64,000 bases of DNA from positions 186,001-250,000 of the forward strand of contig NW_019154050.1 of the NCBI RefSeq assembly GCF_001653235.2. The letters are read 5' to 3'. This DNA comes from Pochonia chlamydosporia 170. Taxonomy: Eukaryota > Ascomycota > Sordariomycetes > Hypocreales > Clavicipitaceae. Made by a program: the position numbers and the translations under genes. The notes beneath the pieces were generated by a model. That model made no database searches and was not told the DNA's origin. It was given only the letters and a program-made list of their open reading frames with translations. Shown here piece by piece: positions 20,366 to 31,440 of this stretch. Within the stretch, counting starts at the first letter, position 1; every line of letters begins with the position of its first letter.

Positions 20366-20697
20366 CCACGTGGACCACATATAAATGGCCCATCTCTATT
20401 AAATCCATCTCCTCAGCGCTCAGATTACATAATATCCATTACATTCGTGCTTGAAATGGATGTAATTGATGTATTTAGGTGTATTTAGGGTAGGTACGAG
20501 GATACTCTCCGACCCGGTATTTTCAGCAGTCGGCATGGTATATTTTTGCACGGAAATTGATCTTAAATCGAGACACTTAAAGACCCTGGCCAACAACGCC
20601 GATCACTCCACAATTCATCTTACATTCTCGGCATGGGGCAAGAGATTCCTCGAATCTCCTGCTGTTTATTTTACAATTTTCTTTCTACGATGTAGTT
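20366..20697. other. spacer between MULE and hAT genes
   Basis: Holds the 3' side of the MULE and the 5' side of the hAT; the border is not resolved. Short repeats such as ATCCATTACATTC, AATGGATGTAATTGATG and TATTTAGG may be subterminal motifs. No gene is seen. Confidence 0.4.
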
Positions 20698-23184
20698 ATG
20701 CCATTCGATATGCCAGTCCAGTCAGAGCAGCAGAAGCTGCTCGAAGACCGTCTGTTTCGCCATTTCAAAGGCTGGACTTGGTCAGAACGCGCACGTGATA
20801 CTAGCTCCTGGGTTTGGGACTTTGGCTACGATATTCAACGGCATGGCACACGGAAATGGATCTGCAAGCGCTGCATCCAACTAAATCGGCCTAGTATCGC
20901 AAGTTTTGCGTCGTCAGGCCTTCAGAACGCCGCAAATCATCTGTGGCGTGAGCACAAAATACCAGCGCCAGCACGGGAGAAGAGGAGCACAGCACAGCTG
21001 AAGTCAGATGGCGCACTAGAACCGAAGCAGCCGACTATTGCCTCTGCTTTGAAACTGAACGTTGATAAGCCTAGGGAACAGACTATCGCGAATTGTTTCA
21101 TCTCACGGTTTGATAAACAGCACTTCCAGAGGATGCTAGTGGAATTAATCGTGAGTAGCAACCAATCCTTCTCCTTCGTCGAGAACCCCGTCCTCCGAGA
21201 AATCTTCGACTATTTGAATCCGTCAGTTTCGATTCAGTGTGCCAACCTGAGCGGCAGTGCCATTCGATACAAGATTATTCAAGAATATAACCGCCACAAG
21301 CAGAGGGTTGTAGAAGTGCTGAGGAACTCCTCCGGACTACTCCATATATCATTTGATGGCTGGACGTCTCGAAATAAGCTCGCCCTGTACGGGATTGCCT
21401 GCTTTTTTAGAGATGAGCAGGATCGGCCATGCAAAATCATAATTGGGGTTCCAGAGGCTCATCGCCACTTCGGCTCAACCATTGGCGGAGAGGTTCTCGA
21501 TGTCCTAAATGCTCTTGGTGTGCGTCGAGAGAAGATTGGCTATTTCACCCTGGACAACGCCGAAAACAATGATACGGCAATGGATGTTATCGGTGCTGAG
21601 CTAGGATTCAATGGCCGGCTACGCCGAGGACGTTGTATGGGCCACACAATTAACCTGTCAGCCAAGGCGCTCTTGTTTGGCAAAAACTCCGACGCGTTCG
21701 AGCAGCAATTATCAGGTGCAGAAGCTTTATCTGATGATGAATACGCTCGATGGCGTAAAAAAGGGCCTGTTGGCAAGTTACATAATATAGTTGTCGATGT
21801 GCGCCTTACCCATCGGCTACTCTACTTATTCAAAGAGGTCCAGAGAGTAGGCGGCTTCGCATCAAATCCTGTTCACATTGTACTAAGTTGACACATCAAA
21901 CAGGAAGAAATTGATCGCGCCACTACCCTCAAACTTCGATCGAAGAAATCGCTCAAGTTAATCGTCGACAACGACACGCGCTGGCTGTCGCAACTCTACA
22001 TGATCCGTAGGGCCCTGCGGTTAAAAACATCGATCGAACTACTATTGATCAGGTACAAGGCCCAGTGGGAAGATGAAAATCGGTCTAAAAAGACTGGTGA
22101 AGTAACGCAAGCCAAGTTGGCAAAAAAGCCACGCATCCTCCGTGACGAGAATCAGCTCACGGACAAAGACTGGGAGGTCCTCTACCATTTGGAGGCTATA
22201 CTGACGGTCTTCGAAACTGTTGTGAAGACGCTGGAGGGCGACGGGCACATCCGTAAGCGCAAGCAGGGTTGGACCGGTTCCTACGGCAATGTATGGGACG
22301 TGGTGCTTGGGTACGAGCTGCTTCTTAACACTCTGGAAGAGTATAAAGAGCTTGCTGCTGGTTTTCCCGATGCAGAGTACTTGCGCATTGGAATCAACCT
22401 TGCTTGGGATAAGATGGATGAGTATTACCAACGGCTGGATGAGACGCCGATATACTATACAGCCATGGCACTCCATCCGGCTTATCGCTGGGACTGGTTT
22501 GATGAGACGTGGTCACATAAACCTGGTTGGGTGAAAAAAGCAAAAGAGATGGTTGCTGATGTCTGGTTGTCCGACTACGCCCACCTTGAAGTTAGGACTA
22601 CCAGCAGCAGGAGTGACGACGAGCCACCAGCAAAGCGGTCTCGGTTTTTCAACCCGTTCGAGAAGAACAGTCGTCTGCCAAGCTCAACACCAGCCCACGC
22701 AAGCACTATAATGGGTGACGAGTACCAGGCGTGGCAGATGGATCGTGAGGCAGGTGACAGCAATGTTCGTGATCCAATCGGTTACTGGATTACGAAGAAA
22801 GGCAGATATCCGAGGTTATCCAGGATGGCCCTGGACTTCCTGACGATTCAGCCAATGTCAGCGGAATGTGAGAGGCTATTTTCAGCAGCTGGCAAAATGG
22901 TCTCGGCATTGCGTACAGACCTGGATGCTGAGATTATCGGAATCTGTCAGGTTTTACGTTCTTGGTATCGTGCAGGCCTCATCAAGAACCTGGATCCATT
23001 GCTTCACTCGCATGTTGAGACTCAACTGGATGGAGTTTACGCGACTCTGAGCGACAATGAACTGGCACTTGCCCAGTCCAAGTGGCTATTGGACGGCGAG
23101 GACAGCGCCAGCGAGGAAGGTGATTGGGCACCGCAGCAGGCGGGGGACGAGTTAGTAACAAAATGTGAAAGTGAGGCCGAATAG
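20698..23184 (+). CDS. hAT transposase with a predicted 57-nt intron
   Basis: BED-finger hAT transposase, 809 residues if the intron is spliced. The frame is interrupted by a single TGA at 21889-21891, but this lies inside a plausible 57-nt intron 21847-21903 (GTAGGC...AACAG, with TACTAAG before the acceptor). Splicing is in phase and joins KEVQR to EEIDRATTLKLR. Features: BED finger (KWICKRCIQ ... HLWREHKI), core motif ISFDGWTSRNKLALYGI, YFTLDNAENNDTA, GRCMGHTINLSAKALLFG, KLIVDNDTRWLS, and the dimerisation region with QPMSAECERLFSAAGK. It is a close relative of the truncated copy at 58773-59912. TIRs were not identified with confidence. If the intron is not used, this is a one-stop pseudogene. 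Confidence 0.8.
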
Positions 23185-23589
23185 GCGTGATCCGGTGAAC
23201 AGTCTCCAAAATGCATTTGTACATACATGTGTACATCCACTCCACTCAACTTGGAAATGATGCACATCCACCGAGTAGAGGTCTGATATGTAGCACATCC
23301 ACTCGACTTGGCCCAAATGTGGATGGGTGTAGTGGTTTCGAGCCTTGTCCGCCGCAACAAATTTGGGCCATGAGACAGAGTGTGAGGATTGTATCAACGT
23401 ACGTTTGTGACTCGATCCGCAGTAGGCATCCCGGTAAATGCTTGTACAATTCTGGACTGTATTGGCTAGGAATGAGTCTCGTGGGGTAGCTAGTTGGCGA
23501 AGCGGCCCATCAGGGCAGTGTATTAAATCGAAGCTTGTTTTCAATGCGGTACAAATAAGGCTCAATTATTGTGCGCCAAGTAATCACGC
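23185..23589. other. 3' flank of the hAT gene with short direct repeats
   Basis: Non-coding. Several copies of a CATCCACTC(G/C)ACTTGG / GCACATCCACCGAG type motif occur between 23226 and 23330, in a pattern typical of hAT subterminal repeats. Beyond about 23340 nothing is recognised. Confidence 0.45.
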
Positions 23590-23670
23590 CAGTGAACTCG
23601 TGGCTTGACAGCGACTTAGCCACACGGCCCCCCTTCGACGGCCCCCGTAGCAAAGTGGTTCGGCCCGCAT
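23590..23670 (+). repeat. dispersed repeat R2, copy 3 (interrupted by MITE)
   Basis: Contains GTGGCTTGACAGCGACTTAG, CCACACGGCCCCC and CCGTAGCAAAGTGGTTCGG ending in GCCCGCAT, after which the MITE begins. The R2 sequence resumes after it as GCCCGCATAGTCATTGCC at 23949-23966. The GTGGCT...AGCCAC inverted pair is kept, as in copy 1. Confidence 0.65.
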
Positions 23671-23948
23671 CAGTGTATTCATCAGCCCAGCCTCGCTTAA
23701 TTTTGCAGGGGTTTTACCCAGCCTCCGTTTAAGTCCGAAGTTTTGTTTTTGGGATATATTACGCTTTACACTGGATATATCGTACTAGACAATGTTGAAA
23801 AAGGTAAACAAGTAATGCCTCTACTAGGTTCTGAAATCAATTTAATCACATGTCCAGGTTGTGATGCTCTATTTCGTTTTAAGTGTTTACTCAGCCTAGC
23901 CTAGCCTAAGGGTCAGGCTGAGGCGAGGCGGGGCTTTTGAATACACTG
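23671..23948. mobile_element. hAT-type MITE with perfect 8-bp target duplication
   Basis: 278 bp, non-coding. The left end is CAGTGTATTCATCAGCCC followed by AGCCTCGC; the right end is the complement of CAGTGTATTCAAAAGCCC followed by CGCCTCGC. These are good terminal inverted repeats starting with the hAT-like CAGTG. The flanks are GCCCGCAT at 23663-23670 and again at 23949-23956. The related repeat at 17363-17440 has one GCCCGCAT and no insert, which supports the boundaries independently. Confidence 0.93.
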
Positions 23949-23956
23949 GCCCGCAT

Positions 23957-26298
23957 AGTCATTGCCATTAAGAATCATGGGTTATTTGTTGTCGAACTCG
24001 ATGCCAACAACGGCCCGCTGAATGCGCACTGGGTTTGCCGTCTTTGCGATGACAAGGGCCAGGCAGTATTCTTTGCTGCGAGTGCTACTACATCCGCTGC
24101 TGATCACCTTCGCAAGTATGTCTGTCACTGCCTTTTTGAATAGTAGCTAACATGCAAAGAACACATAGGGTCTTCGAAGGCAGCCCTAATGCTGGCAGCG
24201 ACCCGTCGACTGGCGAGTCTGATCGATGTAAGCGGCCTCGTTTACACTACAGCATTGTGCCGAAAGCCAAGGTCAACATAGTACGGGAACTCAGCGTAGG
24301 TCTGATCGTCAATGCTGATTTGCCCTTCTCTGTCTTCACGGATCCGTTCTTTGAGCAGCTTGTCTGGCAGCTTGATCCTCACGTCGCTGGTCAGGTGCCA
24401 TGGAGTCGACACTCGATGAGCCGTCATCTAAATGATGTTTACAATTCCAGGAAGAGCATAATTAGACAAGAGCTCCGTGATGCTCTCACGAAGATCCACT
24501 TAGGATTTGATCTATGGACATCCCCTAACCGCTATGCTATTATGGCTATCACAGGCCACTTTCTCGATCGCCAAGGGTGCCATCAGACGCGTTTGCTTGC
24601 CCTGCGCCGTCAGCTGGGGTATCACAGCGGCGGAAACTTGGCTGTGACTCTTCTTGAAGTTGTTAGGGAGTGGGAAATAGAGGACCAGGTCGGAACCGTT
24701 GTCTCTGATAACGCCACAACTAATGATACGTGCCTCCAACACTTTTACCAAAGTCTTGACCCAGACTTGAGGCCGACAGATGTTCGTGCTAGGCGCATGC
24801 GCTGCTACGGTCATGTTTTGAACCTGGTCGCGCGAGCATTCCTATATGGGGAGGATTTTGAGGCATTTGAGGCCGAGTCGCAGGTCCATAACCTTCTTAG
24901 CCGCCAAGAAGAAGACTTACGTCATTGGAGGAAGAAAGGACCTGTCGGCAAACTTCACAATGTGGTGAAATTTATTAGGTCGTCCCCACAGCGAAGCGAG
25001 CTTTTCAAGCGTGTCGCGCATGAAAATGATGAAATGCAGGGCTTTCAGCTCGCTTTTGAGTCAACGGCAGAGCTTGAGGTGGTCATGGATAACAACACAA
25101 GATGGAATTCCACTTACCTTATGATCTCCCGAGCACTGGTCAAGCAGGGCGATCTCAGGGCGTTTATGGTCCACCCTGACGTAGAAGGTAATTTACCACA
25201 GGATGATGTCTTAAATGCCGATGACTGGCGTTTACTAGGAGAGGTTAAGCATATCCTTGAACCACTTTATCTGCAGACCATGCGGACACAAGGATGGGGC
25301 AGAGGGGATGGCCATGGACGTCTATGGGAGGTAATAACTTGCATGGAATATCTCTTAGAACACCTGGAGGACTGGAAACTATTCTATAATAACATCACAG
25401 AGGACATAGTCCAGCAGGATGCAAGGAAAACGGTGGAATATCCTCATGGGCGTCCAAACCGCGCTCGCCAACGTCCTGCTCGCCTAAGCGACTGCGAGGT
25501 TAATCTGCCTTCGCAGCAGCCACAGGAGAGATTGTTACCGGAACATGCTTCTGACGAGTATGCTAAGCCAGGTAAGCCAGCGAGTGTATCTAAGGCGGAA
25601 GACATTGGAGATGATCACCGCCACTATCTTCGGCTGTGTATTACAAATGCATGGCAAAAGCTGAATGAATATTACGGTAAGCTGGGAGAATCTCCGCTGT
25701 TCTCTGCAGCGATCATCCTACACCCAGGACTTGGTATTAGGTATCTTGAGATAAATTGGGCGACGGAAGAGCAGCTTGTGTGGGTGCGAGACGCCAAAAC
25801 GGGGTTATCTAGGTATTTTGACCGTTGGTACCGTCGGTCCACACCACCAGGGGTGTGTCAGCAACCAACCCCGCGAGGCGCAACGGCGCTATCAACAGTT
25901 GAAAAGCGGTATGAAGAGAGTGAGTTTCGGCAGTGGGTGAAGAGCAGAACGAGCAAGGCGACAGCTACAGGTAGTGAGCTTGACCAATACCTGCGGATGG
26001 AGCCGCAGGACACAGATGATCCCGTGAACTGGTGGGTAGCACATCAAGGCTCATTCCCATGCTCAGCCAGCTAGCACTCGACGTTTTTGCAATACCGGCG
26101 ATGGCAACTGACTGCGAGAGGTCATTTAGCCTCGCTAAGTTGTCGTTGACATCACAGAGGCTTTCGATGAGCCCAACGACACTAGAGGCGCTTCAGTGCC
26201 TTAAAAACTGGACTAGGCGTGGTGCCGTGAAGTTGGGATCTGGGGGTTGGTGTCAAGGGGTGCAGGATACAGGCTTGGGTGACGGTAGTAGTGATTAG
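23957..26298 (+). pseudogene. hAT transposase with one frameshift
   Basis: A third hAT family. Exon 1 (end 24115) encodes a BED finger (HWVCRLCDDKG ... ADHLRK) and splices through a 44-nt intron (24116-24159, CTAAC branch site) into THRVFEGS. The main exon carries LGFDLWTSPNRYAIMAITG, VVSDNATTNDTC, CYGHVLNLVARAFLYG, EVVMDNNTRWNS and SPLFSAAIILHPG. Near 26061 a missing base shifts the frame; the dimerisation segment PMLSQLALDVFAIPA and DCERSFSLAKLSLTS continues in the next frame to 26298. The start codon is unclear because the 5' side runs into the R2 repeat and MITE. A-rich CAAACAAA and TTTGATTTG motifs at 26320-26405 look like its subterminal region. Confidence 0.8.
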
Positions 26299-26409
26299 CC
26301 ATGGATTTGAAATACTTGATCAAATATACCAAACAAGCAAATATAGCTAAGAATTCTATCAAACAAACAAATATGACCCCGGATTTGATTTGTTTGATTT
26401 GAGAGCAGC

Positions 26410-26668
26410 GCTGGGCTCAGCTCTACATTTCTCTCCCATCTGATGCACCCAATGGACCCCTCGCCAGTTGCGCGGCTTCACCAAGCTGCCGCTAGCTTCT
26501 GGCCAGAGCGGTAGCGCCACTTTCAAGCTTCGCCGCCGCGATTTGAGCTATTGGGACACAGGTGCGCAGGAGTGGGTTGTCCCTGCCGGAGAGTTTGGCG
26601 TTGCCGTTGGGGCGTCCAGTCGCGACATAAGACTCCAGGGAAAGCTGGCTGTTACACCCAAAGCATAA
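26410..26668 (+). pseudogene. GH3 beta-glucosidase C-terminal fragment (Fn3-like domain)
   Basis: Reads AQLYISLPSDAPNGPL, then in a shifted frame LRGFTKLPLASGQSGSATF, SYWDTGAQEWVVPAGEF and VGASSRDIRL to the stop at 26668. These are the hallmarks of the fibronectin-III-like C-terminal domain of glycoside hydrolase family 3 beta-glucosidases. One base is missing near 26468. The catalytic barrel is absent: the fragment starts where the hAT 3' end (AGAGCAGCGCTG) stops, so the transposon now sits where the rest of the gene was. No other GH3 part is visible upstream of the hAT. Confidence 0.8.
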
Positions 26669-27177
26669 TTATTTGTTGCCTGGGCCGCCACAGGTATGAG
26701 AATAAATACTTGGCCGATTGACTTTATGTGCAACATCCGAGTGAAGAATTCTGGCAGCAAACGGCTGTCCGCCCAGCAGCAGGGGTCATCATCACCAGAT
26801 AGCACTGAAAAGCCGTCGCGTATACCGTCGTCACGGCTAAGTGCCACTTGATTCGTCACACCTTCGATGACTTCCCAAGTTCAGGTTAACGGCATATATG
26901 CCACACCTTGAACATGACTACTTGCCGGTAGATATTAATCAGACTGCGCTATGTGCATTTTATTTTCAGCCTCCGAGTCTGCACCGACATACTGGGATCC
27001 CTCCAGAACACGGCTAGGGGAAAGTGACACAGACGCTATGATACCACTGTACCTAATATTGTCTTCCATACCTCTCGTCGGTCTCCAGCGAGTCGGCTAT
27101 GTCCACCACCCCCCCCCCCCCCCCCCAAACAAAAAAAAAATCCATTTACTAGATAGACCTCGCTAACTAAGCTGTAG
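26669..27177. other. non-coding stretch with an 18-C run
   Basis: No gene recognised. 27109-27126 is an uninterrupted run of 18 C followed by AAAC and at least ten A; such runs are prone to length error. A CTAAC branch-type motif and TAG acceptor precede the SDR exon at 27178. Confidence 0.5.
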
Positions 27178-27488
27178 GTTTCGCGAAACACGCCGCCTAC
27201 GACGCCAGCAAACACGGCATGGTCGGTCTCACCAAAGCGGCGGCCCTCGAAAACGGCGATCGTGAAATCCGCGTCAACTCTGTCGCCCCCGGCGCCATCT
27301 ACACGCCGCTCATGCAAAAGAATTGGGATTTTGTAGGTAGAGCCAAAGACGCGCCGTTCGATGATCCTTCTGCATTTAAGAGACAAGGTACGGCGGACGA
27401 GACGGCAAATGTTATTGTGTTCCTGCTGGGCTCGGAGAGCACGTTCGTGAGTGGGAGTGTGTACCAGGTCGACGGGGCTTGGATATAA
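27178..27488 (+). pseudogene. short-chain dehydrogenase/reductase, C-terminal exon only
   Basis: Encodes the second half of a classical SDR: the catalytic YxxxK is in AAYDASKHGMVGLTKAAALE, followed by IRVNSVAPGAIYTPLM and the C-terminal FLLGSESTFVSG and VYQVDGAWI. It begins after a good splice acceptor (GCTAAC...GTAG). However, no upstream exon with the TGxxxGxG nucleotide-binding motif or the NNAG block was found in the preceding 500 bp. I therefore read it as 5'-truncated. SDRs include L-fucose dehydrogenases, which would suit the neighbouring transporter, but the fragment does not prove substrate. Confidence 0.75.
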
Positions 27489-27965
27489 GGGTATGACTTG
27501 AGGGCGGATAGAAATGCACGCAGGGGTTTAGAGATGTTCAATACAGCGGGCGTTTACACAGAGAACACATGGCTGTAAGGCAGCGGCGGTCCAAGTGTCA
27601 TCACAACTGATGATGTGGATTCCTGTCCAGCGTGAGACACATGCAGTGGGGAGGAGGAGGCTTAAACACTCCCAGTGTTGGTGAATGTTTATGCGACGCC
27701 TTTTGGCCTCGAGTAACAACTCACAACGAGACTAAACGAAGCGGCGGATCCTGCCGACTATCCGGCCTCACACAGATGAACGTTATTAACAACATGTATT
27801 CACCGGCCCCCTGAAGGAGTACAACCAAGATAGTACATTGAAAGGTTTCGAATAAAGTATTGGTTAGTTAGTAACTTCATAATAGTTAAATTACCAAACT
27901 GTAGGACATAGGATCTAGGACTTCCAATTTGCACCATCAGCATCTCACCCTCCGACACCATGACC
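27489..27965. other. intergenic between SDR fragment and MFS gene
   Basis: Convergent 3' flanks. Nothing recognised apart from AT-rich sequence at 27780-27900. Confidence 0.4.
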
Positions 27966-29617
27966 TCACTCCTGAGTGGACACAACCACCTTGTCCACAT
28001 CCACGCCTTTCTGCTTCTCAACATCCTCAGCATGGTCAATCATCGGGTCGATACCAACGTCCGTGACGGTATATGCGTCAATGGTATTCTTGTACCACGG
28101 CCAAAAGTTGACTGCTAGTGCATATGTCCATGCACCGATAAAGAAGCAAAGAGGCACAACCATGGATAACCCAGTTGAGTGCATGTCGGCTACACGACCC
28201 ATCAGCGGCGGCACGGCCGCGCCGCCAAAAACACCTGCGATAATATACCCTGATCCGCGCTTCGTATGACGGCCAAGCCCGCGCATACCCAGAGCAACAA
28301 TGGTTGGAAAGCAGATGGACTCGAAGAACAAGGTCACGTACAGCAACGCCACACCGGCATTACCGCCCTGTGTAATGGCCGGGGCGAGGAAGACCATGCA
28401 GAGGGTCAGGTACACGCCGAACACTACTCTGGGCTTGATAAAGTGCATCAGACCAACACCCGCAAATCGGCCAGCAGCAAATGCGCCTTGGGCACCGGCC
28501 AGGAACTGTGAGCCCAGCGAATTGCTCGTTCCCGGTCGTGTCTCCGTCACATAGTTGATGAAGTAACTAATCATTACAGCTTAGCAACCAATGCTTCACA
28601 TGCTGTTCCTCAACGGTGTATTCTCTTACCTTGCGATGGCGACTTGGGCGCCTGTGTAACAGAACTGAGCAAATGCAGCGTGGAACAGTCTGTATTGCTT
28701 TATGAAAGGCAAGTTGTTGTCTGCGGCGTTGGCTTCCGAGGCTTGAAATTCCATGTCCGCGTCGGTAATTTCGGGTATGTCAGAAAAGAAAAAGATTGTG
28801 GCCAAGATGAAGACGAAAGCTGCAATAGCCAAGTATACCCACTGCACATTGCGGAGAGCATCTTCATCGTTGAATTTGAAAAAGACATATGAGCCCATGA
28901 CTGGTGCAACTACGGAGCCAATGCCGTTGAAAGCTTGCGAAATATTGATTCGAATTTCGGCAAATTTGGGAGGCCCGCACACTGCGAATGGTGTCAGAGG
29001 CCCGTTGCAAAAATGTCCAACCCTACCTTCAAGTAAAGTAGGGACTTACCGGTGATATAGGGATTGGCGGCTGTCTCCAGGGACCCCAATCCATTGCCGA
29101 TGATGAAAATGCAAGCGCAGAATCCTCCAAAGCTGTGCGCCTTGATGGCAGGAATAGTGAGCAATGCTCCAACACCTGCGTGATTTGATAAACAACCAGC
29201 CTTTACAAGAGCGTATCAACAGGACCAGAATTTGCTCACCATACAGGCAGAGTCCCCAGATGAATACGGCACGGTAGCCAAAATGGCGCAGAATCCAAGC
29301 TGCATGGCCCAGGGAAGCTAGAGGGTAGGCACTGAAGCTCGATTACTATTATGCGAAACGCCAACTCAAGTATGAACGTACCCAAAGTAAGCTGCTTGAA
29401 GACCAGCAGATCTCGACTTGTCAATTCCTAGGGTATTCTGGAAGTGCTTGTTCAATGTATCAAGCAATCCGTAAGAAAAGCCCCAGAGAAAGAAGAGAAC
29501 CGTGACGAGGCAGATAGGGACCAGAGACTGACGCAAGGTCATCTCAGCAGCATTAGTTCTGCTATCATCACGGACGCGAAGAGACCGCCTCTTCCAGAAC
29601 GATGGTTTGGTAGTCAT
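27966..29617 (-). CDS. MFS transporter, fucose permease (FucP)-like
   Basis: Plasma-membrane sugar:H+ symporter of the FHS family, related to L-fucose permeases. Exons 29617-29382, 29331-29240, 29175-29050, 28981-28630 and 28566-27966 keep frame (468 residues). All introns are GT-AG. ATG 29615-29617 is the first in frame. Family features: FFLWGFSYGLLDTLNKHFQN in helix 1, AAYFGAYPLASLGHAAWILR, GNGLGSLETAANPYIT, RINISQAFNGIGSVVAP, YFINYVTETRPGTS, and a C-terminal half with HFIKPRVVFGVYLTL and GYIIAGVFGGAAVPPLMGR. About 12 hydrophobic segments are visible, with the long cytoplasmic loop around DMEFQASEAN. The gene is intact. The alpha-L-fucosidase 4.4 kb downstream on the other strand suggests L-fucose uptake, though fungal FHS transporters can carry other sugars. 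Confidence 0.87.
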
Positions 29618-31142
29618 AATTGCAACGAGCACGACTTCAGTATCCAGCAGGAGATGGACAGTGACAGAATTAAGAGCTGTCGCTTAATGACAAGATCCGC
29701 AGTTCTAGTTCAGCAATACGTGGGACCCTTTCCACTGGTTGAGTGCTTAGGTAGTTTTCTGGGAACCCAACTATTTATGCTCAGGCATAGTCCATTTGGG
29801 CATTCCCCCAGGACTGCGTACAATATTGCCAGCACGGAATCGCTTCACAGTAAACAGCTGTCTAGGCCAAGTAGTATGGGGTGGGAAGAACTCCACGGCC
29901 TCCACACCCGCCCTTGTGCAGACGGTCTCCATATCTTTCCGTAGACTGAGCCAGAAGTTATCAACCCTCTGGGCCTTCTATGGCGTGGTTAACTTTTTCT
30001 GCCTTGTCTCAGCTCAGTTCCAAATGACCGTCGGATAAATTCGAATGGTTCCGCCTGCCTTCTCGAAACCGCATTTCCAGGATGGATTGCGCTTTTCGTC
30101 TCGCCGTAACCCTCTTAGTGCGAGCGGGGAAAGCTGGGGTAATAGATGTGATGTGGCGCTGAAGATTGTCGCCCCAGATTAAACGAAACAGGCGAATGAA
30201 ACCATGGTCTTGGACATTTACGAACATGCGGCGACAAAAATGCTCTTGAAAAGGATGGTGATGGGTTAAGCGAATATTGCGAGTGGCTTAACAAGGAGCG
30301 CGAAGAGGAGTACCAGGATAAATACAACACATGGGACATGTGTCGTGCGAATCTCCAGAGAGGTCAAGTTTGGTAGTGGCTGTTTGTGATGTCAGTGCTG
30401 GTAGAATTTTGTCCTCATTAATTGACTCCAGATTTATGCCTTCGCGGCTGAACTTGGATTTTGCAGAAAACAACGGTGGTGTCTATCGGGGTCTCCAACT
30501 TTGGCCGGGCTTTGGTGGGAGGTTCCCACCCAGTGCCCGTAGGCACGCCATTTGTGGCCAGGTCCATGACTCGCGCGAGAGTGGTTGGCGTCAATAGCTC
30601 CCTGGAGCTTGGCCACTGATGTCGGTCCGGGCATCCATGTTTCTAGCTGAGATGGCTGGATCGGTGGAGCTTGTCAACCTGAGGTGAAAGAAAAGACCCT
30701 GACGCCAGTGGCACTACCCGCCACGGCACGAATTCTCCCCACATTCGCTTCTCCTTGCTGGCTTGTTCCTCTCAATATGAGGAAGCAACGTTAGAAAAGG
30801 TTCGGCTGAATCTATTGGCTTTGGTACGAGTGCAGCCATCTTTGTACGCCAGTTCACACACAACATCTGCCCAGAAACCCTCAGCCTCTGTCTCGATGCT
30901 TTACAGTCGCTGTTTAATTCCCTTCCTGTTGCGTCCCATGATGTGCTCCAGCCAATGGGTTGAAGTGAAACAACGGGACCATGCCGGAGATTGCCAAATC
31001 ATACCTGATTTCGTCTCGACTTGCGTCTGGATATTTCGGGTTCTGCTTAACCGCCTCGGAATACCGGCTCTGCGGCCGAAAGCTTCTTCCCGGAACACTG
31101 CGAAATCGAATCATTATCTCCGTCAAATGAACCTCCTCGAGC
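29618..31142. other. intergenic region with unassigned coding-like fragments
   Basis: Upstream region of the MFS gene and degraded sequence. One plus-strand fragment near 30246-30360 reads LEKDGDGLSEYCEWLNKERE and then EEYQDKYNTWDMCRANLQRG. It looks like protein-coding debris, but I cannot assign it and it has no start. Nothing else is recognisable. Confidence 0.35.
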
Positions 31143-31440
31143 ATGGACAGCAATATCCCGGACCGTGGGCCTGCTGTTTTCGCCGTCACCACTGGGACGT
31201 TCGCGCTGACATCCTGCTTTGTCGGGGTCCCGCACCGTTTGCCGGTATGGAATCGTTCGTAAAACCGGTTGGGACGACAAGGTCATGATGGTGGCTTGGC
31301 TCATCGCCTTCTTCCTTTCATCACAGTCGACCTTGGCGTCGCTACTGCCCTCGGTAAGCACGACAATGATATTGCAGACCATGACAGGGCCACTCTTCGA
31401 TGCTGTGAATACGTTTTCTATGTTTTATATGTAAGTTTGT
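31143..31440 (+). pseudogene. PTH11-like rhodopsin-domain protein, N-terminal remnant
   Basis: From ATG 31143 the reading gives MDSNIPDRGPAVFAVTTGTF and ALTSCFVGV (helix 1). After an extra C near 31230 it continues RTVCRYGIVRKTGWDDKVMM with VAWLIAFFL (helix 2). After another shift near 31320 it reads ITVDLGVATALGKHDNDI and CCEYVFYVLY. The order helix, basic loop with WDD, helix, GLGKH-type loop is that of the same superfamily as the intact gene at 1693-3270. Two frameshifts and loss of helices 4-7 show decay. Confidence 0.65.
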
